A DNA stretch of 11,433 nt. Origin: an uncultured Ruminococcus sp. (GTDB lineage: Bacteria; Bacillota; Clostridia; Oscillospirales; Ruminococcaceae). The stretch covers positions 1 through 11,433 of the forward strand of contig CAMWRL010000051.1 in NCBI GenBank assembly GCA_947176685.1, read 5' to 3'. The first letter of the stretch is position 1. Every line of letters starts with the position of its first letter. Position numbers and translations under genes: made by a program. A model generated the notes under the pieces. The model saw nothing but the letters and a program-made list of their open reading frames with translations. It was not told the DNA's origin and did not search any database. This document shows, piece by piece, positions 4,728-11,433 of this stretch.

Positions 4728-5681
4728 CTATTTGGTATTGGTTATATCCCACCGGAACACAACTATTTTAGCGGCTTTGGTGCAGTCAAGCATATTATTA
4801 TTTTCAAGTCTGGTCATATCAAGATAACGGTAATTTTCTTTTTCTTCGGGATTTTTGGAAAACATACCCTTTATCTTGGACAACTTACCGCCGGCATTTC
4901 GTGAAATCACAGTACCTAAATGGTAGTTTTCACGCATAAAAGCTATTATCTGCGCTGCGGTAGTAAGATGATTGTCGCATACATTATAATTTCCGGTATA
5001 AGAAGTATCTTCTGCATATTTTACAAAGCACAATATAAAGTCCACCAGATTATGCACACAACACAACTGAAAACCGTACTGTCCCGTACCGGCAACGAAT
5101 TTAACACCGTCTTTCGGGTCTGTAATCTTAGCCGTAAGGTTGTCAATGAATTTCAGTGAATACACTGGAGAATGCCTTATAACACAGCCTATTATATCCT
5201 TGTGTTCATGAAGTTCCTTTACGAAAGATTTTTCTGACTCAAGTTTCAGATTGGCATAATTAGTAACCGGTTTAAGTCTGGTTTCCTCTCTCAGCGGTTC
5301 ACGGGTCTTTGTAAACTCGTAAACCTGGTCAGTACTCAGCAGTATGAACATTTTAACGCCATTGTTCATAGCGCATTCATATATAAACTTGTCACACTCA
5401 CCGGAAACAGCCATTTGAGCTTCTGTTACAATAGGTTCAAAATCATTGTCAACCGTACAGGCGGCGTGTATAACTATATCAATCTTGTTTTTGCTGAAAA
5501 TTTCAGCATAAGAATCCCTGTCATCCTGTGCAGACTGTATAAACGAATAATTGAATTTTCCTTCATTGTAGCTGCTTTCGTTTACGTCAACGGCAATTAC
5601 TTCATTTCCCTTTTTAAGAAGTCCGGAACAGATATATTTTCCGATAAATCCGCAACCTCCTGTTACAAGAATTGTACTCAT
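4728..5681 (-). CDS. NAD(P)-dependent epimerase/dehydratase, extended SDR family
   Basis: A 317-residue cytoplasmic Rossmann-fold protein, likely acting on a nucleotide sugar. Seen: the extended-SDR dinucleotide motif TGGCGFIG (7-14), the acidic end of beta-2 (VDVNES, about 31-36), HAAC (72-75), the active-site STD (116-118) and the catalytic YxxxK as YANLK (142-146). The order SDQVY...KPVTNYANLK recalls the RmlD/GalE-like group, but the substrate cannot be read. The C-terminus, after MLDCTKAAK, lacks the usual LGW-P-EEG helix and stops right at the terminator, so it may be trimmed by some 15-30 residues. The start at 5681 has AGAGGAGG with an 8-nt spacing. It lies downstream of the solute-binding protein gene, 184 bp away, but has its own promoter and a foldable leader, so separate control is likely. 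Confidence 0.88.
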   Translation of the reverse strand: MSTILVTGGCGFIGKYICSGLLKKGNEVIAVDVNESSYNEGKFNYSFIQSAQDDRDSYAEIFSKNKIDIVIHAACTVDNDFEPIVTEAQMAVSGECDKFIYECAMNNGVKMFILLSTDQVYEFTKTREPLREETRLKPVTNYANLKLESEKSFVKELHEHKDIIGCVIRHSPVYSLKFIDNLTAKITDPKDGVKFVAGTGQYGFQLCCVHNLVDFILCFVKYAEDTSYTGNYNVCDNHLTTAAQIIAFMRENYHLGTVISRNAGGKLSKIKGMFSKNPEEKENYRYLDMTRLENNNMLDCTKAAKIVVFRWDITNTK

Positions 5682-5726
5682 CGCCGTAGCCTCCTCTCAA
5701 ATCAAAATACTTATTATATTAAATTT

Positions 5727-5824
5727 ATTCCTGCTATAGAAATTTGACACATAAGTGTCAGAACAAACATTTTCAATGATTCCATATATTATTGTATGCC
5801 TTTAATTGTCCATAGTGCAGGAAC
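5727..5824 (-). ncRNA. Candidate structured mRNA leader upstream of the SDR gene
   Basis: Starting at the predicted transcription start (G5824 on the - strand), the RNA can form a long closing stem. Bases 5824-5817 pair with 5734-5727 (8 bp, one G-U). After a 2-nt bulge (5816-5815), 5814-5809 pair with 5740-5735 (6 bp, one G-U). Inside is a perfect hairpin UGACAC-UUAU-GUGUCA (5760-5745) and two weak 4-bp hairpins (5798/5783 and 5778/5768). No U-run follows, so it is not a plain terminator. The structure is drawn by hand, resembles no riboswitch class I know, and the inner hairpin could instead be a DNA operator. Confidence 0.4.
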
Positions 5825-5830
5825 AGATTT

Positions 5831-5859
5831 ATTATATCACATCAGAAGATTTTTTGCAA
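5831..5859 (-). promoter_or_regulatory. Predicted promoter of the SDR gene
   Basis: On the - strand: TTGCAA (5859-5854), 17 nt, TATAAT (5836-5831). It begins 7 nt after the stop codon of the solute-binding protein gene. Transcription would start near 5824, giving a leader of about 142 nt. It has the same form as the galE promoter. Confidence 0.7.
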
Positions 5860-5865
5860 GTCATA

Positions 5866-7245
5866 TTATTCAGACTGAATCTGAGCGTTTACTTCCTCAA
5901 TGTACTTATCAACAACTGCATTTATAGAGTCATATGTTTCACTCCATGGCGTACCCCGTGCTGTAAGTCTGAGACTGTTGTCAAGAAGTTCGCCGCAGTC
6001 CGCCGAAACGCCTTTTGACAGGTCAATAACCGGATTTTTTTCCGCAAGTTCCTGCATACTGTCTTTCATTTCAAACATCTCGTCCGTCCAACCGTAATCG
6101 TCTTTCATTTGTTTGTCGGCTATAGCAAGCGTTTCAGCGTCATCAAGCACAAACCTTTTACATTCAAGAAATTTGCCAACACCTTCGGGATTTTTTCCGC
6201 CTTTCACAAATGCGTATGCTTCCATTCCGACCGGAATGTAATATTCATCTGACTGCGGGTCTTTCGGCATTGGAACGAAAAAAGCCTCATCACCGAAAGT
6301 CTTTTTCCAGTTTTCGAATTTTGTGTAAAACTGGTACAGTCCGCACGGATAGAAAAGAGTTTTACCCTCGTCAATGTAGGACGGTTTGATATTCCAGCCG
6401 TAATACTTTGAACCGATTGCTATATAATCATTACTGTAAAGCTTATATATCCAGTTCTGGACACGTTCCATAGCAGGTGCGGAAAGATTATTTACAAGTT
6501 TGCCGTTTTCCATACCGACAGACGCTACTCCGGCAGTCCCAATCAATCCGAACTCAAACCACCAGCCGTCTATTCCGTAACGCTGGTTGTCAGTGTCAAC
6601 GAACTTGTCCAGCATATCTTCAAATGTGTTCCAATTCCATTCGCCTTTTTTGTAGAGTTCGGCAGGGTCTTCAAGACCGGCTTCACGGACGGTTTTACGG
6701 TTATAAATCACTCCGCAGTTGTCACCGGAAATACGTGTTGCGGTAATATAATGACTGCCGTTCAACACAAAGCTGTCGTTAAGTTCACGTACATCGTCCC
6801 ATAACGGTGAATCATAGTTTATATACTCGTCTGACGGAATGAACATTTGCTTTACTGCACCTTTAGGGAAAGCGTCAAGGTCTCCGGCATAAAAAAAGTC
6901 TATACCCTCATCGCCGTTTATAGCCTTTGCCAACTGTTCGTAACGCTCATCGTGGGTACACTGATACCATTCAATTTTTCCGCCGTAGCGTTCCTCAAAC
7001 GCCACAACAAATGCCGGAGTACTCCTACCCTCATTGCTGTCGGAATTTATGTCCCATGTGGACAGCCATTTAATAGTCTTGTTTTCAAGTTCACCAGTCA
7101 GCAGTTCGGTATTGTTAACGTTTTCGGCTATAGCTTTTCGGACGGCAGGGTCAATATTGTCCGTAACAGAATTATCAGTCTTTTCACCGCAAGCTATTAA
7201 AGACATTACCGCCATTGATAATATAAAAACTTTCAACCTGTTCAC
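5866..7245 (-). CDS. ABC-type extracellular solute-binding lipoprotein (family 1-like)
   Basis: A 459-residue exported lipoprotein. It has NRLK, a hydrophobic core and the lipobox SLIAC, with Cys19 as the lipid site, then an Asp/Asn-rich linker. The mature part has features of sugar-type (CUT1) binding proteins: KIKWLSTWD at the first strand, FEERYGGKIEW, GVIYNRKTVREAGLEDP, WNWNTFEDMLDKF, and FVPMPKDPQSDEYYIPVGMEAYAF near the ligand cleft. The frame extends to an ATG at 7263, but GGAGG at 7253-7257 lies downstream of it. The real start is the GTG at 7245, which overlaps the stop of the preceding gene as GTGA. No permease or ATPase gene is in the window, so it must borrow a transporter or act as a sensor partner. 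The ligand is unknown. Tight coupling to a methionine-synthase reactivation gene is unexpected. Confidence 0.88.
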   Translation of the reverse strand: MNRLKVFILSMAVMSLIACGEKTDNSVTDNIDPAVRKAIAENVNNTELLTGELENKTIKWLSTWDINSDSNEGRSTPAFVVAFEERYGGKIEWYQCTHDERYEQLAKAINGDEGIDFFYAGDLDAFPKGAVKQMFIPSDEYINYDSPLWDDVRELNDSFVLNGSHYITATRISGDNCGVIYNRKTVREAGLEDPAELYKKGEWNWNTFEDMLDKFVDTDNQRYGIDGWWFEFGLIGTAGVASVGMENGKLVNNLSAPAMERVQNWIYKLYSNDYIAIGSKYYGWNIKPSYIDEGKTLFYPCGLYQFYTKFENWKKTFGDEAFFVPMPKDPQSDEYYIPVGMEAYAFVKGGKNPEGVGKFLECKRFVLDDAETLAIADKQMKDDYGWTDEMFEMKDSMQELAEKNPVIDLSKGVSADCGELLDNSLRLTARGTPWSETYDSINAVVDKYIEEVNAQIQSE

Positions 7246-7922
7246 TTTATCGCCTCCGAACACTTTTTTCCGCTCGCCGAAAATGCGCAGTTATCACGCA
7301 TTTTGCAGGAACTACAGCCTTTTTCGCCACGCCGGACGGGATTTTCCGATATTCCGATAATCGCCGTTACGGACTTGGACGGCAACAACAGACTGTTTTC
7401 AGTTACAGTAAGACCTATCCTGCGCTGCGCATTGAGGAATAACAACAGATACTTCTGAATATCAATCGGAAAGTCCCCATAGCCTGCGCTGAAACGCCAT
7501 GTCCTGTAGGGAGCGTGTATAACGGAAAAAATCTCATCTTCCGCACGGTTGCATACCTGCTCAACCGCCGCACTGCACAGACAGTCTACAGCCAAAGCGT
7601 CAGCCATATCAGTAACCGCTGTCTGCCTTATAAGCTTATCGGCTTCAGCGGAAAGAGTTGCCGCCAGCACAACGGCTTCAGAACACCCCGAAAGATGTTT
7701 TTTTATATCTTTCCCCAGAAGTGGTACATTCAGTCCGTCCAGAAACAGCCCGTCTTCCGTAAAGTCAACAGCGGTTTTCCGCCAGACGTATTCAGGGCGC
7801 ATACGTTCACGTACAACAGGTTCAAGACGGTCAAGAATTTCCATAACCCGACCGTCCGGAACTCCTTTAACTCCCATATAGCGTGCGGCTTCGGACTTTG
7901 AAACGGGATTCAGTTTCATCAT
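7242..7922 (-). CDS. Methionine synthase activation-domain protein (MetH C-terminal domain homologue)
   Basis: A 226-residue stand-alone relative of the AdoMet-binding activation domain of cobalamin-dependent methionine synthase (MetH). That domain helps return oxidised cob(II)alamin to methylcobalamin. Seen: the AdoMet signature RxxxGY as RFSAGY (143-148) followed by GDFPIDIQKYLLLFLNAQRRIGL, then LTVTENSLLLPSKSVTAIIGIS. A Cys-rich end has C203, C206, C212 and C221, a pattern often seen in clostridial versions, where MetH lacks this domain. It starts with an ATGA overlap with the metF stop, and its own stop overlaps the GTG of the solute-binding gene, so translation is probably coupled on both sides. 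Pairing with metF fits the methyl branch of methionine synthesis. The rest of metH is not in the window and should lie elsewhere. Confidence 0.85.
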   Translation of the reverse strand: MMKLNPVSKSEAARYMGVKGVPDGRVMEILDRLEPVVRERMRPEYVWRKTAVDFTEDGLFLDGLNVPLLGKDIKKHLSGCSEAVVLAATLSAEADKLIRQTAVTDMADALAVDCLCSAAVEQVCNRAEDEIFSVIHAPYRTWRFSAGYGDFPIDIQKYLLLFLNAQRRIGLTVTENSLLLPSKSVTAIIGISENPVRRGEKGCSSCKMRDNCAFSASGKKCSEAIK

Positions 7923-8779
7923 ACGTTTATAATTCCGGAAACCGCTTCACTGATTTTTCTTGCAACGTATGGGTTATTCATTGTATAAAGATGTATACCG
8001 TCCACTCCGCTTGCGATAAGGTCAACAATCTGGTTTATTGCATAGGCAATTCCGGCATCTCTGAGGGCTTCGGGATTATTTTCATACTTCTGCATAATCC
8101 TAACAAATTTACGGGGCAGACTTACTCCGCATGTTGTAACCATACGTTCAATCTGGTTCTTGTTGACAACAGGCATTATTCCGGCTTCAATCGGAACGTC
8201 TATGCCGGCAAGTATGGTCTTTTCACGGAAATCATAAAAAGCGTCATTATCAAAGAAAAGCTGACTGATTAAATGTGTTGCACCTGCATCGACTTTCTTT
8301 TTAAGGTTTATTATATCGTCAATGATTGTATCGGAATCGGGGTGACATTCCGGATAACAAGCTCCGGCAATATCAAAATCCCCGTGAGACTTTATGTATG
8401 TTATGAGGTCGCTCGCATGGGGAAAGTCCTTTCGGGGTTCAATGTCGGGATTCCTGTCCCCCCTGAGAGCAAGGATATTTTCAATACCTCTGTTTTTTAT
8501 TTCGCTGAGAGTTGAGGAAACTTCCTCTTTTGTGTAGTTGATACAGGGAAGATGTATCATAGGTGTTATGCCATTATTCTTTATTTTAGAGGCAACGTCA
8601 CACGCAAATTTATTATTGCTGCTACCGCCTGCTCCGAACGTCACACTGATAAAGTCGGGTTTAAGGTCGTGAAGTTCGTCAAGAGTTTTATATATAACGT
8701 CAACGGAGCTTGTCTTTTTAGGTGGGAAAACCTCAAATGAAAAAACTGTTTTTCTGTCAAATAACTCTCTTATTTTCAT
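7919..8779 (-). CDS. metF: Methylenetetrahydrofolate reductase
   Basis: Cytoplasmic flavoenzyme that reduces 5,10-methylene-THF to 5-methyl-THF, the methyl donor for methionine synthase. The 286 residues match the short bacterial MetF type (296 in E. coli). Seen: FEVFPPKK (15-22) with the catalytic Glu16, SVTFGAGGS (45-53), the flavin-loop LALRGD (103-108), the QLFFDN stretch and GIMPV. The C-terminus ends in a GIHLYTMNNP element typical of the TIM barrel's last strand. The start at 8779 has GGAGG with a 5-nt spacing. It follows ung by 16 nt and overlaps the activation-domain gene by 4 nt. Product and neighbour form a small methionine/one-carbon module. Confidence 0.95.
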   Translation of the reverse strand: MKIRELFDRKTVFSFEVFPPKKTSSVDVIYKTLDELHDLKPDFISVTFGAGGSSNNKFACDVASKIKNNGITPMIHLPCINYTKEEVSSTLSEIKNRGIENILALRGDRNPDIEPRKDFPHASDLITYIKSHGDFDIAGACYPECHPDSDTIIDDIINLKKKVDAGATHLISQLFFDNDAFYDFREKTILAGIDVPIEAGIMPVVNKNQIERMVTTCGVSLPRKFVRIMQKYENNPEALRDAGIAYAINQIVDLIASGVDGIHLYTMNNPYVARKISEAVSGIINV

Positions 8780-8795
8780 ATTTACCTCCGGAAAA

Positions 8796-9467
8796 TCAAT
8801 CTATATTCCAGTCTATTTCACCTTGACCGACAGCCCTTAAAAACTCGTTAGCCTGCGAAAAATGTTTACAACCAAAAAATCCGTTATATGCTGACAGCGG
8901 ACTTGGATGGGCTGATTTCAGTACAAGGTGTGCCGGATTTGTAATAAACTTCTGTTTTGCCTTGGCGTCACCGCCCCACAACATAAATACCATTGGTTTT
9001 TCACGCTGGTTAAGGAGCTTTATAACGTCTGTTGTGAAGTTCTGCCAGCCTATTCCCTGATGACTTTTCGGACTGTGCGCACGTACCGTCAGCACTGAAT
9101 TAAGCAGTAACACGCCGTTTTCAGCCCATTTTGTAAGCTCGCCGTGCTTTCCCATATTGTTAATGCCTGTATCGTCACGGATTTCCTTGAATATATTCAC
9201 CAGAGACGGCGGCGGTGCAACGCCTTTTTTTACTGAAAAACTCAGTCCATGTGCCTGACCTTCACCGTGATAAGGGTCTTGTCCGATTATAACGCACCTC
9301 ACATCATTGTATGAAGTAAGTTTCATAGCGTTGAAAATGTCATACATATCCGGAAAAATCTGTTGTGTTTTGTATTCTTCTATAAGCGTCTGACGGAGTT
9401 TGACATAATAATCTTTTTCAAACTCATCTTTCAGGAGTTCGTCCCAGTCGTTTCCAAAATTAACCAT
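8796..9467 (-). CDS. ung: Uracil-DNA glycosylase, family 1
   Basis: DNA repair enzyme that cuts uracil from DNA and starts base excision repair. It has 223 residues, as usual for Ung. Seen, numbered from the chosen start: the water-activating motif GQDPYH with Asp64, the uracil-binding FS of GLSFSV, LLLNSVLTV (121-129), and the DNA-intercalation loop HPSPLSAY with His187. The frame extends to a TTG at 9482, but the AAAGGAG ribosome site lies at 9473-9479. The ATG at 9467, 5 nt downstream, is therefore the start. It lies 11 nt after the DUF2500-like gene and 16 nt before metF, inside the presumed galE transcript. All catalytic residues are intact. Confidence 0.97.
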   Translation of the reverse strand: MVNFGNDWDELLKDEFEKDYYVKLRQTLIEEYKTQQIFPDMYDIFNAMKLTSYNDVRCVIIGQDPYHGEGQAHGLSFSVKKGVAPPPSLVNIFKEIRDDTGINNMGKHGELTKWAENGVLLLNSVLTVRAHSPKSHQGIGWQNFTTDVIKLLNQREKPMVFMLWGGDAKAKQKFITNPAHLVLKSAHPSPLSAYNGFFGCKHFSQANEFLRAVGQGEIDWNID

Positions 9468-9478
9468 ATATTCTCCTT

Positions 9479-9904
9479 TCAATCACTGTCCATAACAGTG
9501 TCTTCATAAAATTTGAATTTTACAAGTTTATTTTTTCTGTATGTAAGTGACCCCTGCTGATTAAAAGGGATTTTTTCGTAAGCATCGGCAGAACATTCTA
9601 TTTTTATGTTCCTGCCCTTGCGGGTCACGAAAGTAAGTTCATAATATTCGTCAACCAGTTTAACATTGCCATCGCTTTCGATTACCCTCAGACGGTCATC
9701 GCTTTTTCTTATAAGAGTTGCCATTTCAACGACAGGCGCGGAAAAACTTTTATTTTCAACCGGTTCTTCGTCGTCGGCTTCTTCCAGAAAAAGCGATATA
9801 AACCGTTCTAACGGATTGTCTTCACCGAAAGTTATAATTATCAGAATCAAAGCTATGGCAATGGCACCGAACATAATAAGCATATTTCTTATCTCCGGTG
9901 ACAT
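9479..9904 (-). CDS. DUF2500-like single-span membrane protein
   Basis: A 141-residue protein of unknown role. It starts with a short polar segment and one membrane span (about 7-26), then an acidic linker (FLEEADDEEPVE). A beta-rich domain (about 56-136) follows, with the pattern VVEMATLIRKSDD, YYELTFVTRKGRNIKIECSADAYEKIP, QQGSLTYRKNKLVKFKF. That order (a strand of altered charge, a YY-TF strand, a G-LTY strand, a final F) is what I recall of DUF2500. The frame extends to a TTG at 9913, but AAAGG at 9916-9920 is only 2 nt away. The ATG at 9904 has an 11-nt spacing and is preferred, although long. It sits 33 nt after galE and 11 nt before ung. Confidence 0.75.
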   Translation of the reverse strand: MSPEIRNMLIMFGAIAIALILIIITFGEDNPLERFISLFLEEADDEEPVENKSFSAPVVEMATLIRKSDDRLRVIESDGNVKLVDEYYELTFVTRKGRNIKIECSADAYEKIPFNQQGSLTYRKNKLVKFKFYEDTVMDSD

Positions 9905-9937
9905 TGTTATCAAGACCTTTCTTTATTCTGTTCTTAT

Positions 9938-10951
9938 TTATTCTATACCGTTGGGGTTGAGTTTAGTGAAGTTCCAGCTGTCAGCGCACATCTGTTCAAT
10001 GCCGGATTTCGCTTTCCAGCCGAAAATTTCCTCAGCCCTTGAAGCGTCAGCATAACAGGTTGCAATATCTCCTGCACGGCGTGGAGCGATTTTTTTCGGA
10101 ATCGGTTTTCCACAAGCCTTTTCATAAGCTGCAACTACTTCCAGTACGCTTGAACCCTTTCCGGTACCGAGATTTACCGGTTCAAAGCCTGTATTTTTCA
10201 TAGTATAATCTATTGCACATACGTGACCTGCTGACAAGTCCATAACGTGGATATAGTCTCTTACGCCCGTACCGTCCGGAGTGTCATAGTCGTTGCCGTA
10301 AACACTTAACTGCTCCAGTCTTCCTGAAGCAACCTGTGCAATATACGGTACAAGGTTATTCGGAATACCGTTGGGGTCTTCGCCTATAAGACCGCTGTCG
10401 TGTGCGCCTATGGGGTTGAAATACCTCAATGCAACCGCACTGAAATCCTTGTCCGCAACGCAAACGTCACGGAGAATCTGTTCAATCATAACTTTGGTAT
10501 AACCATAAGGATTGGTTGCAGAAGTCGGCATATCCTCAGTGTATGGAGCCTTGTTGTTCATACCGTAAACGGTTGCCGATGATGAGAATACGATTTTTTT
10601 ACAATTGTGTTCACGCATAACCTTTAACAGCACAAACGTTCCGTTAAGATTATTCGTGTAGTATTCAAGCGGTTTCTGAACCGATTCGCCGACAGCCTTG
10701 AATCCTGCAAAGTGTATTACAGCGTCAATATTGTTTTCTTTGAAGACTTCGGAGAGTGCATCATAATCGCACACATCAACATTGCGGAAAGTAACTTTTT
10801 TTCCGCTGATTTTTTCGATTCTGCCGACTACAGCTTCTTTGGAGTTGCTGAGGTTGTCCGCTATCACGATTTCATAACCGTTAGCAAGAAGTTCCACGCA
10901 AGTGTGGCTTCCGATAAAGCCCGTACCGCCAGTTACAAGAATTTTACCCAT
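9938..10951 (-). CDS. galE: UDP-glucose 4-epimerase
   Basis: Cytoplasmic extended-SDR enzyme that interconverts UDP-glucose and UDP-galactose with bound NAD (Leloir pathway and surface-sugar synthesis). The 337 residues match E. coli GalE (338). Seen: NAD motif TGGTGFIG (7-14), DNLSNS (32-37), HFAGFKAVGES (80-90), SSSATVYG with Ser124 (123-130), catalytic Tyr149 and Lys153 in YGYTK, ALRYFNPIGAH and GVRDYIHVMDLS. All catalytic residues fall at the same numbers as in E. coli. The ATG at 10951 has AGGAGG with a 6-nt spacing. It has its own promoter and is the first gene of a leftward run. No galK or galT is present in the window. It is clearly distinct from the SDR gene at 4728-5681. Confidence 0.97.
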   Translation of the reverse strand: MGKILVTGGTGFIGSHTCVELLANGYEIVIADNLSNSKEAVVGRIEKISGKKVTFRNVDVCDYDALSEVFKENNIDAVIHFAGFKAVGESVQKPLEYYTNNLNGTFVLLKVMREHNCKKIVFSSSATVYGMNNKAPYTEDMPTSATNPYGYTKVMIEQILRDVCVADKDFSAVALRYFNPIGAHDSGLIGEDPNGIPNNLVPYIAQVASGRLEQLSVYGNDYDTPDGTGVRDYIHVMDLSAGHVCAIDYTMKNTGFEPVNLGTGKGSSVLEVVAAYEKACGKPIPKKIAPRRAGDIATCYADASRAEEIFGWKAKSGIEQMCADSWNFTKLNPNGIE

Positions 10952-10984
10952 AAAAAACCTCCTGAAAATTTTTCTATACTATTT

Positions 10985-11013
10985 ATTATATTATATTTTC
11001 ACGATTTTTGCAA
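10985..11013 (-). promoter_or_regulatory. Predicted promoter of galE and the downstream leftward run
   Basis: On the - strand: TTGCAA (11013-11008), 17 nt, TATAAT (10990-10985). The start would be near 10978, about 27 nt before the galE ATG. Its -35 box is only 7 bp from that of the divergent ttcA-like gene. Confidence 0.75.
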
Positions 11014-11020
11014 GGTGTAA

Positions 11021-11049
11021 TTGAAAATTTCCTGAAAATATGTTATAAT
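11021..11049 (+). promoter_or_regulatory. Predicted promoter of the TtcA-like gene
   Basis: TTGAAA (11021-11026), a 17-nt spacer and TATAAT (11044-11049). The start would be near 11056, followed by a short leader with GGAGG at 11070-11074. It is arranged back to back with the galE promoter. Confidence 0.75.
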
Positions 11050-11079
11050 TGGCTGAGTAAATTTTTTCCGGAGGTAAAT

Positions 11080-11433
11080 ATGCAGAAAATTCTTGGCAAT
11101 ATGCGAAAGGCTATTCAACAATACGGGCTTATCAGCAACGGGGACTATATTTGTGTTGGCGTTTCGGGCGGTAAGGACAGTATGATTATGCTGAACGGTC
11201 TTGTTCTGCTGAAACGTTTCATAGGAATCGACTACAATATAACTGCTCTTACAATTGACCCGCAGTTTGGCGGAAAAGAGGGCGATTATACTGCGGTTGC
11301 GGACTTCTGTAGTGAAGTCGGTGTTGAGTACCACATTGAAAGAACGCATATCGGTGAAATTGTTTTTGATGTGAGAAAAGAGGAAAATCCATGCAGTTTG
11401 TGTGCAAGAATGCGGCGTGGTGCGTTGTACAAT
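11080..11433 (+). CDS. TtcA-like tRNA thiolation enzyme, N-terminal part (runs off the right edge)
   Basis: PP-loop ATPase of the TtcA/TtuA-like group, which makes thiolated tRNA bases such as 2-thiocytidine. It begins at the ATG at 11080, 5 nt after a GGAGG site, and stays open for 118 codons to the window edge. Seen: the PP-loop SGGKDS (29-34), which binds ATP and activates the base, and PCSLCARMRRGAL with the CxxC at 105-108. In TtcA such cysteines hold an iron-sulfur cluster. The segment ALTIDPQFGG between them is also family-like. The full protein should be about 240-310 residues. It is transcribed away from galE. TtcA is my first choice, but a related PP-loop thiolase is possible until the C-terminal half is seen. 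Confidence 0.88.
   Translation, partial: MQKILGNMRKAIQQYGLISNGDYICVGVSGGKDSMIMLNGLVLLKRFIGIDYNITALTIDPQFGGKEGDYTAVADFCSEVGVEYHIERTHIGEIVFDVRKEENPCSLCARMRRGALYN

Noticed and set aside
4728..4790. A frameshift as the cause of the odd SDR C-terminus.
   Set aside because: The two other frames hit stops within or close to this segment, and neither restores a convincing family ending, so a simple truncation fits better.
5733..5761. A second - strand promoter candidate (CTGACA, 17 nt, TATAGC) inside the SDR leader.
   Set aside because: Both boxes are weaker than TTGCAA/TATAAT at 5831-5859, and the candidate overlaps the leader's hairpin and closing stem. It remains possible as a secondary start, with the hairpin acting as an operator.
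10999..11349. A 116-codon open frame on the - strand at the right edge.
   Set aside because: It lies opposite the ttcA-like gene, whose SGGKDS and CxxC motifs, promoter and ribosome site are clear, and it crosses the divergent promoter region.

Overview
The window looks like a chromosomal segment of a low-to-mid G+C Firmicute of class Clostridia, most likely an Oscillospiraceae/Ruminococcus-like gut anaerobe. The grounds are strong GGAGG ribosome binding sites before almost every gene, AT-rich intergenic DNA with sigma-A type promoters, the clostridial order mazG-hup-rqcP, and a free-standing methionine synthase activation-domain protein next to metF. The genus is an inference. No gene-free stretch exceeds about 225 bp, and I see no rRNA, tRNA, CRISPR array, transposase or integrase.

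Left part (1-2174, + strand): the 3' half of trpS with its terminator, then an operon of mazG (nucleotide pyrophosphohydrolase), hup (HU nucleoid protein with an unusual CPPC in its arm) and rqcP (S4-domain factor of ribosome quality control), closed by a bidirectional terminator. The sporulation/division genes that often follow rqcP in relatives (yabP, yabQ, divIC) are not here.

Middle part (2175-4727) is an accessory patch of small genes: a secreted 143-residue protein, a 149-residue membrane protein, a divergent XRE-type regulator and a 215-residue membrane-anchored protein. It is laced with duplications: a decayed second copy of the rqcP tail (2717-2788), two near-identical terminator hairpins (2795-2821, 3913-3940), and a 59-bp direct repeat at 85% identity (3841-3899, 4630-4688) that carries a promoter and flanks the 215-residue gene. 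I read it as a small hotspot built by insertion or segmental duplication downstream of rqcP.

Right part (4728-10951, - strand) reads leftward from galE: galE, a DUF2500-like membrane protein, ung, metF, a methionine synthase activation-domain protein, an orphan lipoprotein solute-binding protein, then an extended SDR epimerase/dehydratase. Gaps from galE to the solute-binding protein are 33 bp or less, with 4-nt overlaps at the last two junctions, so one transcript from the galE promoter is plausible. The SDR gene has its own promoter and a leader with a long-range stem that may be a structured regulatory RNA. At the right edge a divergent TtcA-like tRNA thiolation gene starts on the + strand and runs out of the window.

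Most genes are ordinary housekeeping. The best leads are the structured SDR leader, the rqcP tail duplication, the promoter-bearing direct repeat and the HU variant. I see no clear novel defence or mobile system.
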